NCBI RefSeq assembly: GCF_040676675.1 | Contig: NZ_JBFAPK010000018.1 | Span: forward strand, 1-64,000 | DNA from: JBFAPK01 sp040676675 | GTDB lineage: Bacteria > Actinomycetota > Actinomycetes > Mycobacteriales > Micromonosporaceae | Length of the DNA stretch: 64,000 nucleotides | Reading direction: 5' to 3' | Shown here: positions 52,253 to 62,934 of the stretch, piece by piece | Layout: each line of letters starts with the position of its first letter | How positions within the stretch are numbered: the stretch's first letter is position 1 | Notes under the pieces: model-generated | Told to the model about the DNA's origin: nothing | The model's database searches: none | What the model saw: the letters and a program-made list of their open reading frames with translations, nothing else | Position numbers and translations under genes: made by a program

Positions 52253-52266
52253 CTCCGCTATAGGCT
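52238..52266 (+). promoter_or_regulatory. Promoter of the DUF6907 gene
   Basis: TCGACA (52238-52243) and TAGGCT (52261-52266), 17-nt spacer. The -35 lies inside the second operator, so repressor binding would block it. Confidence 0.6.
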
Positions 52267-52323
52267 GGCGCTGCCCTCCCTGGCTCGCAACCGGGTGGGT
52301 AGCGGCGGAATAGGCGGCCCGGG

Positions 52324-52683
52324 GTGGAGTTGCAGCTCCGCTCCCCGGGCCTTGACCGGGAAGGAGCCCGGCCCGTCTACAAACTATCGAACCCTGCCCA
52401 TCCGACGTGGTGTCGCCGTGGCGGCGACTGCGCGAGCCCGCCTGGCCTGCACCTGTCGGACCTGACGTGCGTCGCGGTGCGTGGTGACGAAGTGATCCAG
52501 GTGGCAGCCGGCCTCTGGCGAATGGATGTCGGTCCCGCGACGCCCGAAGGTGTACTTCTAGAGCTGTCGGTCGGCGAGCACATCGAACGCTGGCCGGTCG
52601 ACCTCGCACAGTCGCGTGCGCTCGTGCCCGTACTTCAGAGGTTGCTGAGGCGGGCGGACGCCGCGCTGTCGCCCGCCGCCTGA
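52324..52683 (+). CDS. DUF6907-type small protein, partner of the GntR regulator
   Basis: A 119-residue protein with HPTWCRRGGDCASPPGLHLS, the same His/Cys/Cys/His pattern as in the protein at 34202, then a small domain ending LVPVLQRLLRRADAALSPAA. The GTG at 52324 is the only reasonable start but lies inside a GGCCCGGGG/CCCCGGGCC hairpin (52316-52351), so the true start could be later or translation may be regulated. Its stop is directly followed by a long inverted repeat (52685-52742). Confidence 0.6.
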   Translation: MELQLRSPGLDREGARPVYKLSNPAHPTWCRRGGDCASPPGLHLSDLTCVAVRGDEVIQVAAGLWRMDVGPATPEGVLLELSVGEHIERWPVDLAQSRALVPVLQRLLRRADAALSPAA

Positions 52684-52684
52684 G

Positions 52685-52742
52685 TGACTGGCACGCCAGA
52701 GGCGTCATTCGGGCGGTTTGACGTATCTGGCGTGCCAAGTCA
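52685..52742. terminator. Long hairpin after the DUF6907 gene
   Basis: TGACTGGCACGCCAGA and TCTGGCGTGCCAAGTCA form a 16-bp stem with one extra T; inner CGTCA/TGACG can extend it. It is a terminator or an end of a former element. Confidence 0.6.
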
Positions 52743-52884
52743 GTGGGTACAATCGATCCGCCCCAATCGATTCGGGTCATTATGGGAGACCCCATCGACC
52801 GCCGTCGACAACACGATCATGCTGTTGCCGACGTTGCCTGTTGGACCGCGGCTGATCTCTCCGCTCGTGGGTCCAGGCGTCTGA

Positions 52885-53505
52885 TTACCGCCCGCGCCAG
52901 TATGCCGGCCGTTCGATCAGCAGCCCGGTCTTCAGCATGACCTTCTCGGGAAGCTGGGCATTCCTGATCTTGGCGTCGCCGATGGTGAAGCAGGCGTCAG
53001 CCTCCTCCCGCAAGGCATCGGATCGTCGTCGCGGCGGAAAAGCGACGATAATCCGTTTGCTCCCACCAAGTTCTCGCGCGACACGGAGCGCGGGACGGAG
53101 ATCCGCGTCGCCGGAGATCAGGATTGCGGTATCGAATCGGTCAAGCGCTGCGTCCTGCGCGATGGCGAGGGCGAGGTTGACGTCTGTCTCCTTCTCCTCA
53201 TAGGTCGTCCAGCTGGCGTGGCATGAGCGGCAGATGCTCAGGCGTTCCTGGAAACGTCCTTCCACGATCTGGATGTTCGGACAGTGCGCGGCTAGAGCTG
53301 ACAGGTAGTCGTTCTGGCGTCGCTCGCTTGCCGGTTGGTTGCGTATACGTGCCGTGAAGTAACGAACCTGGACGAGTGTCTGACCTGGGCGCAGCAGCGA
53401 GGTTGCCAGGGTCTCAAGATCAAGCCAGTGGTACTTGCGGGCGTGCTTGTCCTTGAGGCCGTGGTAGAGGTTGAACCCGTCCACGTAGACGATGACCCTG
53501 TTCAC
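52885..53505 (-). CDS. NYN domain (PIN-like) ribonuclease
   Basis: A 206-residue protein of the NYN/DUF88 (LabA-like) family, predicted metal-dependent RNases. Acidic motifs are VYVDGFNLYHGL, EKETDVNLALAIAQDAA and AILISGDADLRPAL. A CRSCHASW motif inserts a possible half zinc site. The GTG start has AGGAAGG upstream. It lies 135 bp downstream of the DndB-like gene on the same strand, in a lower-GC region, so the two may belong to one accessory module. The target is unknown. Confidence 0.85.
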   Translation of the reverse strand: MNRVIVYVDGFNLYHGLKDKHARKYHWLDLETLATSLLRPGQTLVQVRYFTARIRNQPASERRQNDYLSALAAHCPNIQIVEGRFQERLSICRSCHASWTTYEEKETDVNLALAIAQDAALDRFDTAILISGDADLRPALRVARELGGSKRIIVAFPPRRRSDALREEADACFTIGDAKIRNAQLPEKVMLKTGLLIERPAYWRGR

Positions 53506-53579
53506 GGCACCTTCCTGGCGATCTTCAAGTTGAGCGGGTAGGCTTGAGGCACTCCGCCAGGGCGAGTAGCTCTGGCCTG

Positions 53580-53605
53580 ACGGCCCCCTCTCGGGGGCCG
53601 TTTCT
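53580..53605 (+). terminator. Plus-strand intrinsic terminator without a known gene
   Basis: ACGGCCCCC-TCTC-GGGGGCCGT followed by TTCT is a textbook intrinsic terminator pointing right, although both neighbouring genes are on the minus strand. It may end an antisense or small RNA. Confidence 0.65.
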
Positions 53606-53617
53606 ATTGCTGGAGTT

Positions 53618-53635
53618 GCGGCGGCGCGCCGCCGC
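53618..53635. repeat. Palindrome downstream of the dndB-like gene
   Basis: GCGGCGGCGCGCCGCCGC is a perfect 18-bp palindrome 5 bp past the stop of the DndB-like gene, perhaps part of its terminator. Confidence 0.55.
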
Positions 53636-53640
53636 GACGG

Positions 53641-54702
53641 CTAGAGCACCTGCTCTGGCCGGGTGTCGGCGATGCCGATCTTCCAGCTCAGCAAGTCGGC
53701 TAGCGCCGCGCGGGTTTGTCGTCGTGTGATGACATCTGGGCCGATCATGCAGATCCCCTGCCACTCGCGATTAGTCTTCGACCAGTCGACATCGCCGAGC
53801 CGCTTCAAGGGATCCGCCCAATCGCTGCCGGCATGAGCGAGTAGTCGCCGTCCCGTTGCTCCGAGTGCATGTATGGTGACCGCGTGGGTAGAGATCGATT
53901 CGGCTCGTACCTCGGCTGGGCGCAACGAGCCATCGCGGATCTCGCGCCACTGTGGAATGGCGTCGGTCAAGGCGTTCCAGAAGTCAACGGCTCGCTGTTC
54001 GGCGGCTGCAAGGGCGATGTCGTCGGAGGGGATGGGGTTGTCGAGGAGCTGGCGGGTCGCGTCGTACAGGGCGGAGAGCGTGACCAGCTTGGCGGACCTC
54101 ATCGGTAGGGAGACGGCATCCTTCTCCACCCGGCCTTTGAATAGCGGGACTCTCGGAATTGTTGCCATGACGAGCTGGTTCAGGGGATCGCGGTGGTCAT
54201 AGAGAATATCGAGCGACCGACTGGTCTTTTGGACTGTTCGGTTCAGATCGCTGAAGACCTGTTGGCTGCGTTCGATGTCCTCTTCGGGTAGCAGGACGAC
54301 GCTGATTGTCTGTCGACCGAGCTGCGGGTTCTCTTGGAGGGCGGCCTGGATGCCGGCGTGCCGGTGTTGCCCGTCGTTGATCAGGAATCGGCAGTCGAGT
54401 GGAAGCTCGAGAGATCCGATATCGCCGTCGTCGGGGCTGGGATGGAATGTCTCATCGCCGTTGTAGGAGACTGTCAGGCTCGAGAACACCCAATCCATTT
54501 CATGATCGAGTAGGTACTTGGTGATTTCTGGTACACGTTTTTCGATCAACCTGCGTTGTGCCCGCTGTTCTGGTGGCAGGTCCCCCCTGGTGCGGGTGAA
54601 AAGCCGTGCCACTGAATCGAGCGGGAACATGGCTATGTAGTAGTCACGCGCACCCATCCGTCCTCGGATTGCGGGGATTTTCAGTGTGCCGCCGATCGCC
54701 AC
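53641..54702 (-). CDS. Solitary DndB/DpdB-like DGQHR domain protein
   Basis: A 353-residue protein with the signature LINDGQHRHAGIQAAL near residue 145, followed by LNRTVQKTSRSLDILYD. These define the DGQHR family: DndB, the autoregulator of DNA phosphorothioation, or DpdB of the 7-deazaguanine DNA system. No dndACDE or dpd genes are present in the window, so it is an orphan. The GTG at 54702 has GAGGAG 5 nt upstream; the longer frame to 54810 would run through the promoter at 54766-54794. Visibly lower GC than the flanking mfd suggests transfer. Confidence 0.85.
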   Translation of the reverse strand: MAIGGTLKIPAIRGRMGARDYYIAMFPLDSVARLFTRTRGDLPPEQRAQRRLIEKRVPEITKYLLDHEMDWVFSSLTVSYNGDETFHPSPDDGDIGSLELPLDCRFLINDGQHRHAGIQAALQENPQLGRQTISVVLLPEEDIERSQQVFSDLNRTVQKTSRSLDILYDHRDPLNQLVMATIPRVPLFKGRVEKDAVSLPMRSAKLVTLSALYDATRQLLDNPIPSDDIALAAAEQRAVDFWNALTDAIPQWREIRDGSLRPAEVRAESISTHAVTIHALGATGRRLLAHAGSDWADPLKRLGDVDWSKTNREWQGICMIGPDVITRRQTRAALADLLSWKIGIADTRPEQVL

Positions 54703-54765
54703 AACTACTCCTCGTGCTCGTTGTCCAACTCGACTTGTTGAGCCTAGATGGACGGCCGGGACGGC

Positions 54766-54794
54766 AGAGTACGCTGTTAATCTGGCCGAGTCAA
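54766..54794 (-). promoter_or_regulatory. Promoter of the dndB-like gene
   Basis: Minus-strand TTGACT (54789-54794), 17-nt spacer, TACTCT (54766-54771), close to consensus. Confidence 0.65.
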
Positions 54795-54796
54795 CG

Positions 54797-54818
54797 ACGT
54801 ACAAGGGCAAAAGTACGT
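54797..54818. promoter_or_regulatory. Inverted repeat beside the dndB-like promoter
   Basis: ACGTAC-N10-GTACGT immediately upstream of the -35 box. A further GACGTAC lies at ~54838. It is a candidate site for autoregulation, as DndB proteins are known repressors. Confidence 0.5.
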
Positions 54819-55004
54819 TCCAACGTGAATGACTTTCGGACGTACTACGGGTTTCACTGCCAGTGAGCCTGGTGATCGATTGCTCTCGGCGGCTGCTCCT
54901 AGCGTCGCCGGGTGATCGCCGTCTGCGCGTTACGCTGGGCCGAGCACCCCCGTCCAGCCTGGGCGCGGGGCAATCTTTCGTGCGCCCACCCAGAGGTTGT
55001 GATC

Positions 55005-58637
<3,633 letters not shown>

Positions 58638-58648
58638 CCCGCCCGGAT

Positions 58649-58683
58649 CCCGTCGACGCCCGCGCCGCGCGGGCGTCGACGGG
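58649..58683 (+). terminator. Terminator of mfd
   Basis: CCCGTCGACGCCCGCG pairs perfectly (16 bp) with CGCGGGCGTCGACGGG around a 3-nt loop. Confidence 0.8.
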
Positions 58684-58819
58684 ACGCCGGCCGGGCGGCG
58701 GCCTCTCCAGCGCCGCCGGTCGGCCCACGCCGTACGGCTCGGCGCGGCGGGACCGTGACGCGCCGGTACGGTCGCACCCTGTCCCGCGCCGGCCAGCCGG
58801 CCGTGAGAGAGTGTCGCCC

Positions 58820-59536
58820 ATGCAGCGTGCTCGCCGTCTGGCTTCGATCGCGGTCATCGCCGCCCTCGGCGCCGTCGCCCTCACCGGTTGCCGTTCCAAC
58901 CCCTCGACCGCCGCCTACGTCGCGGGCCACAGCTACTCCCAGGACTACGTCGACGGGATCATGGACGAGGTCGAGCCCCTGGCCCGGCCCGAGATGCTGG
59001 CCGGCATCCGACAGGACGTGGTGCGGATGCTGGTCGTCCGGGACGTGGCGCGCGGCTACGCCGAGCGGCACAACATCTCCGTACCGTCGGTCGACGCCAA
59101 CGCCTTCGCGCAGGAGAACAACCTGCCGCCGAACCTCCAGTACACCGAGGTGGTGGCCGGCTACGAGGGTGTGCTGCGGGCGATCCAGCAGTCCGCCGCC
59201 TCGGTGGCGCCGAGCGAGGCGGACCAGCGCGAGGTGTTCGCCCACATCACCGTGGGCGGCCGGCCCGTCTCGGGCTCCTTCGAGGACGTGCGGGAATTCC
59301 TCAATGAGCAGCAGATCGGCCGGGCGGTCGGCCTCCGCAACGCGCTCCGCGAGGCGATCGAGCAGGCCGACGTCACGGTCAACCCCCGCTACGGTGACCT
59401 GGTCTTCCAGGTTCCGGTCTCCATCCAGCAGCAGGCGCAGTCGTGGCTGGGCGTCCCGCTGGGCGACGACGACGGGCTCGTCTCCGAGGTCACCGTCGTG
59501 CAGCCCGCGCAGCCCTCGCCGCAACAGCCGGAATGA
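58820..59536 (+). CDS. SurA-N-like lipoprotein
   Basis: A 238-residue lipoprotein, lipobox ALTGCRSN near residue 25. The body resembles the SurA N-terminal chaperone fold (YSQDYVDGIMDEVEPLARPEM, RQDVVRMLVVRDVARGYAER), but no parvulin isomerase domain follows. It may help secreted proteins fold. The ATG follows GAGAG. Its stop overlaps the mazG start (ATGA). The order mfd - lipoprotein - mazG is a common actinobacterial arrangement, although in some the lipoprotein and mazG are swapped. Confidence 0.82.
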   Translation: MQRARRLASIAVIAALGAVALTGCRSNPSTAAYVAGHSYSQDYVDGIMDEVEPLARPEMLAGIRQDVVRMLVVRDVARGYAERHNISVPSVDANAFAQENNLPPNLQYTEVVAGYEGVLRAIQQSAASVAPSEADQREVFAHITVGGRPVSGSFEDVREFLNEQQIGRAVGLRNALREAIEQADVTVNPRYGDLVFQVPVSIQQQAQSWLGVPLGDDDGLVSEVTVVQPAQPSPQQPE

Positions 59537-60516
59537 CGGCCCGGGTCGTACTGCTGGTCACCTCGCCGCGGCTGCCGGCGGGTCTGTTGACCGCGGCGGC
59601 CTGGGACCTGGTACGCGCCAGCCCGGTGCTCGCGGCGGCGGAGAGCGAGCTGTCCACCGCCGTACGGGCCGCCGGTGCCGACGTCACCGTCGTCGCCGAC
59701 GGCGCGGCGGTGGACGCGCTGCTCGCCACGGCCGCCGCGCACGGCACCGTGGTCTGGCTGGCCGGGCCGTGCGGCGACGAGCGGCTCGCCCGGGAGCTGG
59801 GGCTGCGGCTGGCCCGCGAGCCGGGTCTGGCCGAGCTGGAGCTGATGTACGGCTCGTGGGACCCGCCGGGCGCCCGGCTGCTGGACGCGGTCGCGGTGAT
59901 GGACCGGCTCATGTCGCCCGGTGGCGACCCGTGGAAGCGGCAGCAGACCCACGCCACCCTCGCGCAGTTCCTGCTGGAGGAGTGCTACGAGGCGTATGAC
60001 GCGATCGCCTCGGGTGACCTGGTCGCGCTCCGCGAGGAGCTGGGCGACGTGCTGCTCCAGATCGTGCTGCACGCCCGGCTGGCGCAGGAGCTGCCCGAAC
60101 CGCAGCGCTGGAACATCGACGACGTGGCCGGCGGGCTGGTGGAGAAGATGGTGCGGCGCAACCCGCACGTCTTCGCCGGTACCCGGGCCGGCACGGTCGA
60201 GGAGATCACCGAGAACTGGGAGCGGATCAAGCGCGAGGAGAAGGCCCGCGACTCGGTGCTGGACGGGATCGCGCTGGTCCAGCCGGCGCTGGCGCTCGCC
60301 GCGAAGATCCTCCAACGCTCCGCGCGGGCCGGACTGGACGTACCGCCCCCGGCGGCGGACCCGGCCGACGCCGAGGACCGGCTCGGCGCGCGACTGCTCG
60401 CGATCGTCGCCGACGCCCGTACGGCCGGGCTCGACGCGGAGGCCGCGCTGCGCCGGGCCGCCCTCGGCTACGCCGACGCGGTCCGCGCCGCCGAACGCGC
60501 GGCTGCCGCCGACTGA
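59533..60516 (+). CDS. mazG: MazG family nucleoside triphosphate pyrophosphohydrolase
   Basis: A 327-residue enzyme that removes abnormal or excess NTPs. An N-terminal ~120 residue tetrapyrrole-methylase-like or Rossmann part precedes the MazG domain, with LLEECYEAYDAI and REELGDVLLQIVLHARLA providing the metal-binding EExxE/ExxD acidic residues. The usual GCPWDxxQTH entry motif reads GGDPWKRQQTH, lacking the Cys and first Asp. The start is in ATGA overlap with the lipoprotein gene. Its 3' end overlaps the convergent transporter gene by 49 bp. Confidence 0.9.
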   Translation: MTARVVLLVTSPRLPAGLLTAAAWDLVRASPVLAAAESELSTAVRAAGADVTVVADGAAVDALLATAAAHGTVVWLAGPCGDERLARELGLRLAREPGLAELELMYGSWDPPGARLLDAVAVMDRLMSPGGDPWKRQQTHATLAQFLLEECYEAYDAIASGDLVALREELGDVLLQIVLHARLAQELPEPQRWNIDDVAGGLVEKMVRRNPHVFAGTRAGTVEEITENWERIKREEKARDSVLDGIALVQPALALAAKILQRSARAGLDVPPPAADPADAEDRLGARLLAIVADARTAGLDAEAALRRAALGYADAVRAAERAAAAD

Positions 60517-61721
60517 TCCGCCCCGCCCGGTCCCCACGGGTCGAGCGGGCTCCCCGGCCGCCACGGCGGCGGGGGACCGGGCCGGTCGAGCCCGTCGTAC
60601 CCGTCGAGCCGGTCGTGGTCGCCGGGGCCGTCCGGCAGCGCCAGCCGGGCGGGTGACCCCGCCGCCAACCGGCCCGTGGCCTCCGGTCCGCCGCCCGGAC
60701 CGACCGCGGGTACCAGCAGCTCCGTCGGCTCCAGCGCGCCCGTCGGCTCCAGCGCGCCCGTCGGGGCCGGCCGCCCGGCGTCGCGCCGGCCCGGCCGGTA
60801 CCCCCGGATGCCCTGACCCGCGGCGTGCCGTCCCCGCCGGCCGCGGGTCAGCCCGACGCCGAGGCCGAGCGCGACCACGAGCACCCCGACGCTCTGCCCG
60901 TACGGGGGCAGCTGCCCGGCCTGCACCGCCGACGTGACGAGGGTGGCCAGCGGCATCATGCCGACGATCATCCCGGCCCGCTCGACCCCGAGGTGGTTCA
61001 GTCCGGTGAAGAAGGCGACGAACGCCACCACGGTCAGCATCGCGGCGAGGTAGCCGAAGGTGGCCGCCTCCACCGGGGTCGGCGGGCGCAGCCGCGCCAG
61101 CTCGCCGGCCGGCACCGCCGCCGCCAGCAGCAGCGGTACGGCCAGCGCGCAGCTGTAGGCGGAGACCCGTACCGGGCCGAGCCGGGGCAGCACGGCGGCG
61201 GCGAGCAGTGAGAAGGCGATCTCGCCGCCGAGCGCCCCGAGCGAGGCGAGCAGCCCGACGGTGTCGGAGTGGCCGGTCCCCTCGACCAGCGCGGTACCGG
61301 CCGCCACGACCAGGGCCGCGAAGACCAGCCGGGTCGCCGGGGGGCTGCCCCGCAGCAGCGGACCGATCAGCGCGAGGCCGAGCGGCGCGGCCCCGATGAA
61401 CGTACCGACCACGGGCGGGTCGGCGTGTGCGAGTCCGATCAGGACGCAGACGTTGAACGCGGCCAGCCCGGTCGCCGCGAGACCGGTGAGGATGAGCAGT
61501 TCCCGGCCGGTCGGCAGGCCGGGCCGGGGCTGGGCGCCGGCGCCGAACCGGGAGAAGAGTCCCGCGATGGCGGCCAGGGCGAGCGCGGCGACCGCGTACC
61601 GGCCGGCCTGCCCGGTCAGCGGCGGATAGTCGAGGATCAGCTGGCTGAGGGAGACCGAGCTGCCCACGATCGCCATGCTGCCGACACAGAGCAGGACGGC
61701 GCCCGGGTTCGAGAGCTTCAC
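60468..61721 (-). CDS. EamA-type (DMT) transporter with long disordered tail
   Basis: A 417-residue membrane protein. Ten TM helices in two EamA repeats (from GAVLLCVGSMAIVGSSVSLSQ to VGVLVVALGLGVGLT) form a metabolite exporter of unknown substrate. The last ~115 residues are low-complexity Pro/Gly/Arg with PTGALEPTGALEP repeats and a tail that overlaps the mazG 3' end. The GTG at 61721 was chosen because TACTGT on the minus strand ends 7 nt before it, the spacing seen at other leaderless genes here; a GTG at 61775 is the alternative. Confidence 0.85.
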   Translation of the reverse strand: MKLSNPGAVLLCVGSMAIVGSSVSLSQLILDYPPLTGQAGRYAVAALALAAIAGLFSRFGAGAQPRPGLPTGRELLILTGLAATGLAAFNVCVLIGLAHADPPVVGTFIGAAPLGLALIGPLLRGSPPATRLVFAALVVAAGTALVEGTGHSDTVGLLASLGALGGEIAFSLLAAAVLPRLGPVRVSAYSCALAVPLLLAAAVPAGELARLRPPTPVEAATFGYLAAMLTVVAFVAFFTGLNHLGVERAGMIVGMMPLATLVTSAVQAGQLPPYGQSVGVLVVALGLGVGLTRGRRGRHAAGQGIRGYRPGRRDAGRPAPTGALEPTGALEPTELLVPAVGPGGGPEATGRLAAGSPARLALPDGPGDHDRLDGYDGLDRPGPPPPWRPGSPLDPWGPGGADQSAAAARSAARTASA

Positions 61722-61728
61722 GGTGTCG

Positions 61729-61734
61729 ACAGTA
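61729..61734 (-). promoter_or_regulatory. -10 element of the EamA gene, leaderless
   Basis: TACTGT on the minus strand, 7 nt before the GTG at 61721. Confidence 0.5.
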
Positions 61735-61830
61735 GAGGTCGTACTGGTTCGATGCAGAACGTGAGTCCCGTCCACTTAAGACGGATTGGCCCGGCAACTG
61801 GCTCGTTGCCCGGCTGAGCTGCGACTCAGC

Positions 61831-61919
61831 GAACCGGGCGCCGGCGGGCCAGGCGCAAGCGGACCGCGCGCCGGCGAACCGGGCGCAAGCGAAGCGGGTG
61901 CCGGCGGACCGGGTCCGGC
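61831..61919. repeat. 15-bp tandem repeat, about six imperfect copies
   Basis: Units such as GAACCGGGCGCCGGC, GGGCCAGGCGCAAGC and GAACCGGGCGCAAGC follow each other with 15-bp period (5 codons). The frame stays open on both strands, but no gene I can support covers it; it lies between the EamA gene start and the ROK gene stop. Confidence 0.8.
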
Positions 61920-61950
61920 GGCCAGGCACGGTGGCCGGCCGCCGGACGTC

Positions 61951-62934
61951 TCAGTGGGTGACCGGCTCGGCCCGGGGCACCGGCGCGCCCCAGCCGTCCG
62001 GTACCGGCAGGCCGGCCGCGCGCCGGGCCAGGATGGCGGCACCGACCTGCGCGGCCACCGCCCCGAACGCGGACGGGTGGATCTCGGGGGCGCTGCGCCA
62101 GGCCAGCGCCGCGCGCAGCGCCTCGCGTACCGGGTCGAAGAGCTGGGCCCCCGCCCCGGCGAGCCCGCCGCCGAGGATGATGCGGGCCGGGTCGAGCGTG
62201 AGGGTCAGCGTGGCCAGCGCGGTACCCAGCGCGAGCGTGGCGGCGTCCCAGACCGAGCGGGCGACGGGATCCCGGTCGACCGCGGCGGCGATGGCCCGGC
62301 TGTCCAGCCCCGGCGTCCCGCCGAGCCGGGCGTAGCGCTTCGCGATCCCGCCCGCCGAGGCGTAGACCTCCAGGCAGCCCCGCTGCCCGCAGCTGCACGG
62401 CTCCCCGCCCGGATAGACCGGGATGTGGCCGACCTCCCCGGCCGAGAAGGCGGTACCGGGCACGGGTGCGCCGCCCAGCACCACCGTGGCGGCGATGCCG
62501 GTGCCGAGCGGCAGCAGCAGGAAGCTGTCGAGACCTCGGGCCGCCCCGCCGACCGCCTCGGCGACGCCGGCCGCCCGGGCGTCGTGCCCGACGGCCACGG
62601 GCAGCCCCAGTTCCTCGCGCACCAGCGCCCGCAGCGGGACGTCCCGGAACCTGATGTTCGAGGCGTACCGCACCACGCCGGCGGCCTCGTCGACGATGCC
62701 CGGCGAGACCACCCCGATCCCGGCCGGCGTCTCGCCGAGCCGCAACGCCTCGTCGCGCAGCCGGCGGCAGACCGCCCGTACCGCGCCGACCGGGTCGTCC
62801 TGGGCGTCCGACGGCTCGACGATCGAGTGCCGGACGCGGCCGTCCCCGCCGACGACGGACCCCTTCAGTGTCGTGCCGCCGATGTCGACCGCGAGCACGC
62901 AGCCGTCGCCGGACCGGGTAGCGGGTTCGGTCAC
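61951..62934 (-). CDS. ROK family sugar kinase / N-acetylglucosamine kinase-like
   Basis: A 327-residue ATP-dependent sugar kinase. Phosphate-binding loop VLAVDIGGTTLKGSVV at the N-terminus, GHDARAAGVAEA, the ROK signature FSAGEVGHIPVYPGGEPCSCGQRGCLEVYAS with the zinc ligands CxCGxxGC, and ARIILGGGLAGAG. No DNA-binding HTH precedes it, so it is a kinase and not a repressor. The GTG start overlaps the stop of the M81 gene by 4 nt, so the two are co-translated. Confidence 0.92.
   Translation of the reverse strand: MTEPATRSGDGCVLAVDIGGTTLKGSVVGGDGRVRHSIVEPSDAQDDPVGAVRAVCRRLRDEALRLGETPAGIGVVSPGIVDEAAGVVRYASNIRFRDVPLRALVREELGLPVAVGHDARAAGVAEAVGGAARGLDSFLLLPLGTGIAATVVLGGAPVPGTAFSAGEVGHIPVYPGGEPCSCGQRGCLEVYASAGGIAKRYARLGGTPGLDSRAIAAAVDRDPVARSVWDAATLALGTALATLTLTLDPARIILGGGLAGAGAQLFDPVREALRAALAWRSAPEIHPSAFGAVAAQVGAAILARRAAGLPVPDGWGAPVPRAEPVTH

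Noticed and set aside
53561..53625. tRNA-like start (GGGCGAGTAGCTC) after the NYN gene
   Set aside because: No matching D-stem, anticodon stem or acceptor complement follows; the sequence runs into an intrinsic terminator instead.
51900..54900. A complete integrative and conjugative element around the GntR gene
   Set aside because: No integrase, excisionase, replication or FtsK/TraB-type gene and no tRNA or direct-repeat att site was seen; only an accessory island can be supported.
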